NCBI GenBank assembly: GCA_012974475.1 | Contig: JAAXQD010000091.1 | Coordinates: 1 to 10,860, forward strand | From: Desulfobacterales bacterium | GTDB lineage: Bacteria; Desulfobacterota; Desulfobacteria; Desulfobacterales; UBA11574 | DNA length: 10,860 nt | Reading direction: 5' to 3' | Shown: one piece after another, positions 1 to 7,093 of the stretch | Position numbering within the stretch: the stretch's first letter is position 1 | Layout: each line of letters opens with the position of its first letter | Translations under genes and position numbers: made by a program | Notes under the pieces: generated by a model | What the model saw: only the letters and a program-made list of their open reading frames with translations | Databases searched by the model: none | What the model was told of the DNA's origin: nothing

Positions 1-34
1 ATATTTTCAAAAACTTGCAGAATTTCCGATATGC

Positions 35-664
35 TCAATTGTGACAGGCCAGCCAGCAGTCCAGATTGGCCCCTTTACTTTTGTGACATTCAACGCAGAA
101 TCCCATTTTGAATCGTTTCCCCCGAATTCGATCCATGGTCTCGATCTGTCCATGGCATTTCTCGCATCCGACCTCCTTTTTGATGTGTCGCTGATGATTG
201 AACAGGACGTGTTCCGGAATATAGAAGACTTTTTTCCAGGGTGTCGGCGTCCGGGTGTTAAAATATTCATGTTCCTTCTGGATCCAGGGGTGATTGGCAA
301 TGATGTATTTGTGACAGTACAGGCATTTTTCAACCGGGGGAATTCCCGGATAAATCGACCGTTCCACATACGGATGGCAGAAGCGGCACTGGATCGCCTT
401 GACACCGGTATGGATCCGGTGGCTGAAAGGGATCGGCTGTTCGGGACCGATTCGAGTTGCCGGTGACATGTAAAAAAAATAGAGAAAACCCAGAATCAGC
501 AATACACAAAGTCCGGTCCATAAGAGCGGAACCCTGTTCTTGGCCAACGAAGATAGGGTTTCACCGAAAGCGGTGATAAACCGCATGGGCTTGCCCCCGG
601 TGCCGACGATCACGGCCAGTACCAGAACCGAAATTATCGCGATGGCGGTGATCAACATTTCCAT
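35..664 (-). CDS. actA: ActA-like membrane-anchored pentaheme cytochrome c of an ACIII-type complex
   Basis: This 209-aa protein is a c-type multiheme cytochrome, expected to carry electrons on the periplasmic side between the quinol-oxidising module and an acceptor. Heme motifs are CRFCH (93-97), CLYCH (114-118), CEKCH (167-171), CVECH (190-194) and a final CWLACH (203-208) with three residues between the cysteines. The phrases QPIPFSHRIHTG (77-87) and GIPPVEKC are typical of ActA/cytochrome c7-like subunits. Two hydrophobic helices (about 3-21 and 45-66) precede the heme domain, which would place it outside the membrane. The ATG at 664 overlaps the stop of the upstream NrfD gene by one base (TGATG) and follows an AAGGTG ribosome site six bases upstream. 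A longer in-frame reading from 868 would run inside the NrfD gene and was discarded. It is the last gene of the operon seen here. Family assignment is firm, but ActA versus another Qrc/ACIII-associated cytochrome is inference. Confidence 0.85.
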   Translation of the reverse strand: MEMLITAIAIISVLVLAVIVGTGGKPMRFITAFGETLSSLAKNRVPLLWTGLCVLLILGFLYFFYMSPATRIGPEQPIPFSHRIHTGVKAIQCRFCHPYVERSIYPGIPPVEKCLYCHKYIIANHPWIQKEHEYFNTRTPTPWKKVFYIPEHVLFNHQRHIKKEVGCEKCHGQIETMDRIRGKRFKMGFCVECHKSKGANLDCWLACHN

Positions 665-1878
665 CACGTCACCTTCCCGTCGGTAACCCGGAGCAGTTCG
701 GGAAACAGGTTCAAAAAAACGGTAACGGCCAGTGCCATGAGACCCGAAAATCCTAAGAAAATCAGTCCGTCGAGAAAGCCCAGGGGCAGGGCGGAAGCAT
801 GGGGATTTAACGCCGGCCCAATGAGCAGAAGATGTTCCAGCCAGATCCCCATGATAACAACGGTGCAAAGTATGCTCATGAACTGAGGTTTGGTTTTGAT
901 CTTCTTGTTCAGCAGAATGAAAAACGGAATGATAAAGCAGATGATAAAGATAAACCAGGCCAGAGAATTCCAGGGCGGGGTCATGGTTCGTTCGATAACG
1001 TAGGCGGTTTCTTCGGGAATATTACCGTACCAGATGACCACCAGCTGGACGTAGAAAAAGTCGGCCCAAACCAGGCAGAAGGCAAAAAAGAGTTTCCCGA
1101 TATCATGGAAATTCGACGGTTTTAGCCTAAATTCGATTTCCGGATACAGATGAAGTGCCGATGCGAGGATGATGAGACCTCCCAGGCCGACATAAAATGC
1201 TTTTACAAACGTATAGGCTCCAAAGAGGGTGGAATACCAGTGGGGATCCATGCTCATCACCAGATCGAAGCCGATCAGGGACAGGATTATTGCAAAAGCG
1301 AGAATATAAAGAATGCCGAAAACCGTCATCCGGCGGTTGCATGTTTGGGCATCCGGGATGCGTTGATCCCACCTTTTGTATAAAAAGGTCCGGATTCTGC
1401 CGGATGATATGGAGCGATCCAGTTTCAACCAGAAGGCATGGTAAAGATATAAAAACCCCAAACCGTAGAGGATCAGCAGTCCCACAGAATCTCTGATAAA
1501 AAGAAACGGGATGTTCAGCCAGACCTCTTTACCGTGAAGATCCTGGTGGAGCCATGGAAAAAGGTCATTTCTCCCCAGGAAGAGAATTAAAAAGAGGCAG
1601 AAAGAAATGGGAAAAAACGCGGTAAAAGACTCGGCAAGGTTCGACAACGGTCCGCTCCACCGGGCCTTAACGGTGTGCATGACGACAGAGAAAAGGAGAC
1701 CGCCCTGGGCGATGGCCGACCATAACAAAAAATTGATCAGATATGCCTGCCAAGCCCTTTCGGGGTGCCGGCCCATAAGTCCCACAATAAAGGCCCCCAG
1801 GCCGATAATGATCAGGGACAGACAAATGAGAACCCACGGCTTTGTCTTTAAAACGGCTGTGTTGTTATGTGACGGCAT
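664..1878 (-). CDS. actF: ActF-like NrfD/PsrC-type membrane quinol subunit
   Basis: This is a polytopic integral membrane protein of the NrfD/PsrC family, about 404 aa, with roughly ten hydrophobic helices. Characteristic ActF-type stretches are visible: GFDLVMSMDPHWYSTLFGAY near residues 206-225 (TTG-start numbering), and DIGKLFFAFCLVWADFF followed by WYGNIPEET near 262-294. In ACIII such a subunit forms one of two NrfD halves around the ActB/ActA electron-transfer core; whether it binds quinone in this organism is not shown by the sequence. ATG at 1878 is chosen as start because a GAG-type ribosome site lies just upstream; a TTG at 1887 in the same frame would add three residues. The gene lies 55 bp after actD and overlaps the cytochrome gene by one base, so it is translationally linked to its downstream partner. 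Confidence 0.88.
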   Translation of the reverse strand: MPSHNNTAVLKTKPWVLICLSLIIIGLGAFIVGLMGRHPERAWQAYLINFLLWSAIAQGGLLFSVVMHTVKARWSGPLSNLAESFTAFFPISFCLFLILFLGRNDLFPWLHQDLHGKEVWLNIPFLFIRDSVGLLILYGLGFLYLYHAFWLKLDRSISSGRIRTFLYKRWDQRIPDAQTCNRRMTVFGILYILAFAIILSLIGFDLVMSMDPHWYSTLFGAYTFVKAFYVGLGGLIILASALHLYPEIEFRLKPSNFHDIGKLFFAFCLVWADFFYVQLVVIWYGNIPEETAYVIERTMTPPWNSLAWFIFIICFIIPFFILLNKKIKTKPQFMSILCTVVIMGIWLEHLLLIGPALNPHASALPLGFLDGLIFLGFSGLMALAVTVFLNLFPELLRVTDGKVT

Positions 1879-1909
1879 ATCACTCAAAAAGTTTATTTGG
1901 GTAAATCAG

Positions 1910-1930
1910 ACCCGGGTCTTTGGCCCGGGT
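1910..1930 (-). promoter_or_regulatory. Intercistronic GC-rich hairpin between actD and actF
   Basis: A perfect 7-bp inverted repeat (ACCCGGG / CCCGGGT, 7-nt loop) begins four bases after the actD stop. There is no T-run on the minus strand, so it is not a canonical intrinsic terminator. It may act as a processing or mRNA-stability element that changes the output of actF-actA relative to actB-actD. The structure is seen; the role is inferred. Confidence 0.4.
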
Positions 1931-1933
1931 ATT

Positions 1934-2458
1934 TTACGGGTGTTCTTGTTTTTCTGAAAAAATATTTATTTCGCCGCCTCTGGTTTGAAAAAACGCTTTG
2001 AGTCCTTCCAACTCATCTGCTTTGCAGGCGGCCAGAATCCCGAAGTGCTCTCCTGAACATCGGGGATCATATTCCTCGAGCCCGGTGAATTCGGGGAGCT
2101 GCATCTGATGGATGAGACCTGCCACATTGCCGAAAACAGCAAACAAAATGGTAAACTCGAACCCCACGATAAAAAACGGCACCAGCGCGATGACCGGCTT
2201 TCCGCTGACAACGAGATTCCATTGAGAGGCGGTAAATGCGGCCAGGAGAAAACCGGCAAAAAAGCCGGCGATGCCGCCGGCCAGCGTAAAATAGCCGACC
2301 TTGCTCTTTTTCAACCGCAGTGCGTCGGATATCTTATGGCTGGGAACAGGACTGTGAACCCGACGCAGCGGCCAAGGTGAATCCTTGATGGCCTCGATGG
2401 CCGATACGGCCCGGTTTTCGTCGGTGAACAGACCCATTACCCGATACTCAGTCCCCAT
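1934..2458 (-). CDS. actD: ActD-like DUF3341 membrane subunit
   Basis: This 174-aa protein matches the ActD subunit (DUF3341) of alternative complex III. It has an N-terminal soluble part with the family-like segments YRVMGLFTDENRAVSAIEA and VHSPVPSHKISDALRLKKSK. A helical hairpin follows, with membrane segments around 58-76 and 90-117 (LAGGIAGFFAGFLLAAF, and PVIALVPFFIVGFEFTILFA). The C-terminal soluble tail ends with a region resembling DPRCSGEHFGILA of the family. ActD carries no cofactor and packs against the NrfD subunits. The ATG overlaps the 3' end of actC by 11 bases and has a strong AAGGAG ribosome site seven bases upstream, which supports both the start and translational coupling. 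Its presence separates this operon from the simpler Qrc complex, which lacks this subunit. Confidence 0.9.
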   Translation of the reverse strand: MGTEYRVMGLFTDENRAVSAIEAIKDSPWPLRRVHSPVPSHKISDALRLKKSKVGYFTLAGGIAGFFAGFLLAAFTASQWNLVVSGKPVIALVPFFIVGFEFTILFAVFGNVAGLIHQMQLPEFTGLEEYDPRCSGEHFGILAACKADELEGLKAFFQTRGGEINIFSEKQEHP

Positions 2459-3764
2459 GGCCGGCTCCTTGTTCGACGGTTTCTTTCATCTCCGTCATCG
2501 AGACCGACGGCAGGTGTTTCACAAAGAGCAAGAAGAAAAAAAAGAACAGACAAAAAGCACCCAGCATGATACCGAATTCGATCATCGTCGGTGAATAGAG
2601 GCCCCAGGCATGGGGGATAAAATCACGGCTCACGCTGGTGATAATAATTACGAAACGTTCATACCACATACCGATATTGACACATATCGAAATCCCGAAC
2701 AGCCAGGGAATGGTCGTCCGGATTTTTTTGAAAAAGAAGAGCAGGGGGATAATGGTGTTGCAGACGACCATGATCCAGAATCCGAGGGCGAAGTCGCCGG
2801 TGGGTCGATATTTAAAGATGGCCATTTCCACCGGATTTTGGCTGTACCAGGCGATAAAAAATTCCGTGCCATAGGCAAACCCCACGATCAGGCCGGTAAA
2901 AATAATGGTTTTGGCAACGCTTTCCAAAACTTTGACGGTGATGATTTCCTCATAATGGAAGAGCTTTCGAATGGGAATCATGAGCGTCAGTACCATGGCC
3001 AGTCCGGAATGGATGGCGCCGGCCACGAAATAGGGTGCAAATATCGTCGTGTGCCAGCCGGGTACAACTGCCAGTGCAAAATCCCATGACACCACGCTGT
3101 GAACGGAAATTACCAGCGGTGTCGCCAAGGCCGCAAAAAACAGATATCCCCGGGCATAATGCCGCCACTGCTCATGGGCGCCGGTCCATCCCAGGGAGAT
3201 CACCGTGAAGATCTTCTTGCGTATTCCCGTGGCGCGATCGCGCACGATGGCAAGATCCGGAAGCATTCCGGTGTACCAGAACAGCGAACTCACCGTAAGA
3301 TAGGTGCTGATGGCCACGACATCGAACATCAGCGGCGATTGAAAATTCTGCCACAGGTTTCTCTGATTGGGGATGGGGAGCATATAAAAGACCAGCCAAA
3401 CCCGGCCCAGGTGAATAAACGGAAAGAGTCCGGCAATGCAGACCGCAAAGACCGTCATGGTTTCAGCAGCCCGTGCAATGGGATTTCGCCATCCGGCTCT
3501 GAGCAGATGTAAAATGGCGGAGATGAGGGTTCCGGAATGGGCAATCCCCACCCAGAACACAAAGTTGATGAGGTAGGTTCCCCAGCCCACCGGGTTGTTC
3601 ATTCCGGCCACGCCGATGCCGGTTAAAATCTGGTAGATCCAGCAGGCCGCTCCGGCCAATGCCCCCGCAAACAATATCCCCACGGTCAGCCAGTAACTGC
3701 GATCCGGCGGTTTCAGGGTATCCAGCACGGTCTGATCTATTTTTGCAAATGTCAGTTCGTTCAT
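2448..3764 (-). CDS. actC: ActC-like NrfD/PsrC-type membrane quinol subunit
   Basis: This integral membrane protein of the NrfD/PsrC family has about ten helices and is 438 aa from the chosen ATG. Segments diagnostic of ActC are visible: GWGTYLINFVFWVGIAHSG, PLVISVHSVVSWDFA, and the late NIGMWYERFVIIITSVSRDF motif. In characterised ACIII, ActC lies next to ActB and holds the quinol-oxidation site near the periplasmic face; the conserved His/Asp of the VHSVVSWDF stretch are candidates for that site. The start is uncertain: ATG at 3764 gives a normal 24-residue lead before the first helix, while an in-frame GTG at 3812 would add 16 residues unlike the family. Neither has a convincing ribosome site. 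The gene overlaps actD by 11 bp and follows actB after about 130 bp. Confidence 0.9.
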   Translation of the reverse strand: MNELTFAKIDQTVLDTLKPPDRSYWLTVGILFAGALAGAACWIYQILTGIGVAGMNNPVGWGTYLINFVFWVGIAHSGTLISAILHLLRAGWRNPIARAAETMTVFAVCIAGLFPFIHLGRVWLVFYMLPIPNQRNLWQNFQSPLMFDVVAISTYLTVSSLFWYTGMLPDLAIVRDRATGIRKKIFTVISLGWTGAHEQWRHYARGYLFFAALATPLVISVHSVVSWDFALAVVPGWHTTIFAPYFVAGAIHSGLAMVLTLMIPIRKLFHYEEIITVKVLESVAKTIIFTGLIVGFAYGTEFFIAWYSQNPVEMAIFKYRPTGDFALGFWIMVVCNTIIPLLFFFKKIRTTIPWLFGISICVNIGMWYERFVIIITSVSRDFIPHAWGLYSPTMIEFGIMLGAFCLFFFFFLLFVKHLPSVSMTEMKETVEQGAGHGD

Positions 3765-3830
3765 CGTTTTACGATTATAGCCGCTGACAGGCGCAGACAA
3801 ATATTTGGCCACGTGGATGAGATCGGGCCG

Positions 3831-3866
3831 GCAGAATATCTGCGGATATCTGCGTCGGTCTGCGAA
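3831..3866. repeat. Short 10-bp-period TCTGCG direct repeats in the actB-actC spacer
   Basis: TCTGCG occurs three times at exact 10-base spacing (3839, 3849, 3859), and the first copy also forms a small GCAGA/TCTGC inverted repeat. The repeats lie in the untranslated spacer between actB and actC. The period is close to one helical turn. They may be a fragment of a dispersed intergenic repeat or a binding site; no function can be assigned. Confidence 0.45.
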
Positions 3867-3896
3867 ATTTTAGATTTAGCGGATAACTTTCTCCTT

Positions 3897-6830
3897 TTAT
3901 ATCTCCTGAATCACTTTTTTCAGGTAAATTACGGCCGGTTTGGTGTTCAGATATCCCATGACCTGATAGGCTCGGGGATTCGATGCCTGTTTTCTGACCC
4001 GGCTTTTCGGGTCCATGAGATTTCCGAAAACTATGGCATCGGTGGGACAGGTTTGCGCGCAGGCCGGAACAACATCGCCGTCTTCTATCATTCTCTTTTC
4101 ATTTTTGGCGACGCCGTGGGCATGCTTGATTCGCTGAATGCAAAACGAGCATTTTTCCATGACCCCTTTGCTGCGAACGGTGACATTGGGATTCAGCTGC
4201 AAATTTAACGGATCGGGCCATTCCCAGTCGAACCAGTTGAAGCGCCGTACTTTGTAAGGACAGTTCTGGGAGCAAAAGCGGGTTCCGATGCAGCGGTTGT
4301 AAATCTGGTTGTTGAGGCCCTCTTTAGAATGGTGGGGGGCATACACCGGGCACACCGATTCGCACGGTGCATTGTCGCAGTGCTGACACATCATGGGGAG
4401 AAACGTAATTTTTTCCCCGCGTTCAGGATCCTGATAACGTTCCACCCGCAGCCATGCCATTTCACGGCCTTGAACAATCCGTTCTACGCCCACCACGCCG
4501 ATGTTGTTCTCGGCGTAGCACGCTGCCGCACAGGCGCCGCATCCAATGCATTTGTCGAGATCCACCGCCATGCCCCAACGATAGGTGTCATGGTCATGGG
4601 GGGGATAGAAATCTCGTTGGGGATCGTAGCCTTGGGGCAGGGGGAGGGTAAACGGAAAGTCTTCCATGGTCAAACCGTGTTTTTCATGGGATTTTTCGTG
4701 TTCGAGTTCATCCAGGGAAACAGAGAGGGCGATTTTTCGACCATGCTGGATCCGACTGCCGTCGGTATGTGCCAGTTTTACAGTGCGTCCGGTTGCCCGG
4801 ACCGATACGGTGCTGGTCGAACAGAGAGGACCGCCTGAAACAGATTCCGTTTCCAGAGGAAGCAGTCCCATGGGATTTGTTCCCATGCTGGCGGCATATC
4901 TGCCGTAATCCTGATGTCCCTGTCCGATGGCCATCACCAGGCTGCCGGGATGAACCCATTCGGTTTCATAAACCGGTGCATTTAATCGACCATTTTCAGA
5001 TTGAATTTCAACGATGTCTTCCTGGGCCAGCCCTTTTGTTTTCATGGTCTGCGGATGCATCAGCACGGGTGTTTGCCAGGCGATCTTGGTCAGAGGATCT
5101 GGAACCTCACACAGCCAGGGTCGATTGGCGCCTCGGCCGTCAAAAAACCGGATCGACGGAACCGCCATGAACGTCAATTCGGATGTAGACGGTAACGAAA
5201 GATTGTCAAAAGCTTCGTGCAATAAAGACGGTTCGATTTCAGGGGGCTGAAAAGATGGGGTTCGGTGGTTCTGGTTGAAAATTCCGCCCTGCTGAATGGC
5301 CTGGATCCGTGCCTTTGTGTTTTCAAGTCTTCTCTTTTCCGCCAGATGGCGGTAAAGATATTCTGTGTAATTATCGGGCTTTTTGGCGCCGTCGCTGCGT
5401 AAAAATACGTCTCCGATACCGGGAGCCCCGGTCAAATGTCCCATGGCCGGCTGCAACGTGGATACCATGCCGCGCCTGCCGCTGTATTCATCCCAGGTTT
5501 CCAAAGGAAGTCTTGTGGGAATCACCAGATCGGCCAGTGCTGTGGTTTCATCCATAAAACTGGAAAAACTGACCACGAAAAGGCGCTTCTGTTTTAATGC
5601 TTCGATGACCGTGCTTTCCCATGGCATTGAAAAAACCGGATTGGTGTTATTGAGCAGCAGCAGATCGACCGGTTCTTGATTCAAACGTTCAAAAAAGGCA
5701 AGAACTTGAGATCGCCGGGCTGCCGTTTCCACTCGATGTCGTCCTTTGAAGTCAAAAAGCATCAGTTGGGGGTCGAATATCAAGTTCAGCAGATTCACCG
5801 CCATGTTCGTTTGGAGGGCGTTGCCGCAGGCGCTGCCAGGGCCGACAATCAGGGGTTTTTTCGCAGTTGTCAGGCGGGTTGCCGTCCGGTCAAAATTTTC
5901 TGCCGAAATACCGGAGGCAAGGACAACGGCTTCTTTGGTGAATGGTAACGATACCTGTTTAATGGTGGAAAGAAGGGATTCCGGCAGATTTTTTCCACGG
6001 CCGGATGTTATGGCCTGATGGACCAGGCCCATTGCCACATGGGCTTCGGTTCCGGGTTTGCAGGACAGCCACAGATCGGCGTTGGCCCCGGTTAAAGACT
6101 GATAAGCGCTGATATGACAAAAGAACCCTTTGCGCCCGCGGTTGAGGGCGTGCATGGCCTTGAACTTGCGTGCATATTCCACCGGAGACAGCCAGGTTTC
6201 CAGAAAATCGGCTCCCAAAGATACCAGTACATCCGCTTTGTCCATATGATAGGCGGGGAGGCCTTCAATCCCCAGAATTTTTTCATTGGCGGTTTTCAGG
6301 GCCTCATAGGCATAGGGCTCAAATACAAGGGGAGGTGGCGAGTTCCATCGCTGTAATGATTCTGTAAAAAGGGTATAGAGGCTTTCACCCACTACTTCTG
6401 TCAACATATAGATTTTATTCCGCCCCTTGTGGACGGCCTGTGACGCTTTTTCGTGTAAAAGGGCTTCTGCCTGGGAGAATGAAATGGGTCGCAGTTGAGC
6501 CTTTTCTTTGAGCAGGGGCGTTTTGATTCTGTCCGGATTGTAAATTCCCTGCAAGGCCGCCTGGCCCCGCATGCAAAGTTTGCCTGCATTGATCGGGTGT
6601 AACGGGTTGCCTTCAACCTTTACAACTCTTCCTTCTCTGTTTTTGGCGATGATGCCGCAGCCCGCAGGGCATTCGCGGCAGGTGGAGGCGTACCAGTTTG
6701 CTTCCCCCGGTACCATGTCATCGGGAGCTTCGACCGGGGAAAAGAGCCTACTTTCAGGATTGGATGTGCAGCCTGCAGCGAAGGTTATGCTGGTCATGCC
6801 GGCAATTTTTAGGAAGGTCCTCCGATTCAT
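3897..6830 (-). CDS. actB: ActB-like fused molybdopterin-oxidoreductase-type / Fe-S cluster subunit
   Basis: This 977-aa protein is the large extracytoplasmic subunit of an ACIII-type complex. It starts with a Tat signal (NRRTFLKIAG, 2-11) followed by a possible lipobox ending at C21. Residues about 45-700 form a molybdopterin-oxidoreductase-like domain with a Cys pattern CX2CX3CX27C (C51, C54, C58, C86). In characterised ACIII this domain holds no molybdenum cofactor. Residues about 745-977 form a DmsB/NrfC-like ferredoxin domain: CX2CX2CX3C (761-771), CX2CX4CX3C (815-827), CIGTRFCSQNC (847-857) where Thr850 replaces a cysteine, and CX2C plus CX3C (894-897, 924-928). This fits three [4Fe-4S] clusters and one [3Fe-4S]. 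Qrc encodes these two halves as separate proteins; the fusion favours ACIII. AGGGAG lies 11 bases before the ATG. It is the first gene of the operon. Confidence 0.93.
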   Translation of the reverse strand: MNRRTFLKIAGMTSITFAAGCTSNPESRLFSPVEAPDDMVPGEANWYASTCRECPAGCGIIAKNREGRVVKVEGNPLHPINAGKLCMRGQAALQGIYNPDRIKTPLLKEKAQLRPISFSQAEALLHEKASQAVHKGRNKIYMLTEVVGESLYTLFTESLQRWNSPPPLVFEPYAYEALKTANEKILGIEGLPAYHMDKADVLVSLGADFLETWLSPVEYARKFKAMHALNRGRKGFFCHISAYQSLTGANADLWLSCKPGTEAHVAMGLVHQAITSGRGKNLPESLLSTIKQVSLPFTKEAVVLASGISAENFDRTATRLTTAKKPLIVGPGSACGNALQTNMAVNLLNLIFDPQLMLFDFKGRHRVETAARRSQVLAFFERLNQEPVDLLLLNNTNPVFSMPWESTVIEALKQKRLFVVSFSSFMDETTALADLVIPTRLPLETWDEYSGRRGMVSTLQPAMGHLTGAPGIGDVFLRSDGAKKPDNYTEYLYRHLAEKRRLENTKARIQAIQQGGIFNQNHRTPSFQPPEIEPSLLHEAFDNLSLPSTSELTFMAVPSIRFFDGRGANRPWLCEVPDPLTKIAWQTPVLMHPQTMKTKGLAQEDIVEIQSENGRLNAPVYETEWVHPGSLVMAIGQGHQDYGRYAASMGTNPMGLLPLETESVSGGPLCSTSTVSVRATGRTVKLAHTDGSRIQHGRKIALSVSLDELEHEKSHEKHGLTMEDFPFTLPLPQGYDPQRDFYPPHDHDTYRWGMAVDLDKCIGCGACAAACYAENNIGVVGVERIVQGREMAWLRVERYQDPERGEKITFLPMMCQHCDNAPCESVCPVYAPHHSKEGLNNQIYNRCIGTRFCSQNCPYKVRRFNWFDWEWPDPLNLQLNPNVTVRSKGVMEKCSFCIQRIKHAHGVAKNEKRMIEDGDVVPACAQTCPTDAIVFGNLMDPKSRVRKQASNPRAYQVMGYLNTKPAVIYLKKVIQEI

Positions 6831-6907
6831 ACCAAAATATGCTCCCTAACTGGAATGCTAAAATGAACCGTCTGTTTCAGGGGAAATGTCGTCGAAAAGT
6901 CCTTCAT

Positions 6908-6931
6908 AGCGGGTAATGATCATTACTCACT
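6908..6931. promoter_or_regulatory. Palindromic operator candidate at the act operon transcription start
   Basis: A perfect 14-bp palindrome GTAATGATCATTAC (6913-6926) sits inside a 24-bp imperfect palindrome with 10 of 12 pairs matched. It begins about two or three bases after the predicted start site of the minus-strand promoter, a position where a bound dimer would block transcription. It has no odd central base, unlike the usual 7-1-7 Fur-family box, and does not match FNR or Rex consensus. No regulator gene is in the window. Confidence 0.6.
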
Positions 6932-6940
6932 ACACAAATT

Positions 6941-6969
6941 ACTATAGATAACTAGACCATATGTGTCAA
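6941..6969 (-). promoter_or_regulatory. Sigma70-type promoter of the act operon
   Basis: On the minus strand a perfect -35 TTGACA (6969-6964) is followed after exactly 17 bases by TATAGT (6946-6941, five of six matches to TATAAT). The predicted start is near 6934, giving an untranslated leader of about 100 nt before actB. The position directly upstream of the first gene of the operon supports it. Confidence 0.7.
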
Positions 6970-7001
6970 GCAGTTTGCCGCCACTCGGCGATAGAGGCCC
7001 G

Positions 7002-7028
7002 TTGTCAATGGATCGATTGTATTATTAT
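7002..7028 (+). promoter_or_regulatory. Possible promoter of the spmAB fusion gene
   Basis: TTGTCA (7002-7007) and TATTAT (7023-7028) each match the sigma70 consensus in five of six positions, but the 15-base spacing is short. Transcription would start near 7035 and give a leader of nearly 200 nt. This is the best plus-strand candidate in the divergent region but is weak. Confidence 0.3.
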
Positions 7029-7039
7029 GATTTTCAATG

Positions 7040-7093
7040 CTCCGTCCGCTTGAGGAAGTTCGGCGAAGATCCCGTCTCTACGGGCCGGCGGAG
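7040..7093 (+). other. Foldable leader segment upstream of spmAB
   Basis: CTCCGTC (7040-7046) pairs with GGCGGAG (7087-7093), one pair being G-U. It encloses a 5-bp hairpin CCCGT/ACGGG with a CTCT loop (7071-7084) and two 3-bp hairpins. The arrangement is a small multibranch fold within the predicted spmAB leader. I recognise no riboswitch family in it. The rest of 7094-7230 shows no clear signal apart from the GGAA ribosome site at 7219. Confidence 0.3.

Noticed and set aside
1..34. A further operon gene after the cytochrome
   Set aside because: The 34 bases contain no minus-strand start codon; whether the operon goes on cannot be told from this window.
665..868. In-frame extension of the cytochrome gene upstream of 664
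   Set aside because: It lies wholly inside the actF coding region, adds a non-signal-like sequence, and the ATG at 664 has its own ribosome site and the usual TGATG overlap.
2610..3512. Plus-strand open frames opposite actC
   Set aside because: Composition (rich in Gly, His, Asp, Asn, Lys) is that of the complement of a membrane protein gene; actC itself is unambiguous.
3765..3812. TATAAT on the minus strand just before the actC ATG, as an internal promoter
   Set aside because: The nearest -35-like hexamer (TTGTCT) is only 15 bases away and transcription would start almost at the ATG; not convincing inside an operon.
3839..3864. CRISPR-like or tandem array
   Set aside because: Units of 10 bp without spacers, only three copies.
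6913..6926. Fur box at the act promoter
   Set aside because: The core has TAATGATCATTA with no central odd base and lacks the 7-1-7 layout, so a Fur assignment would be forced.
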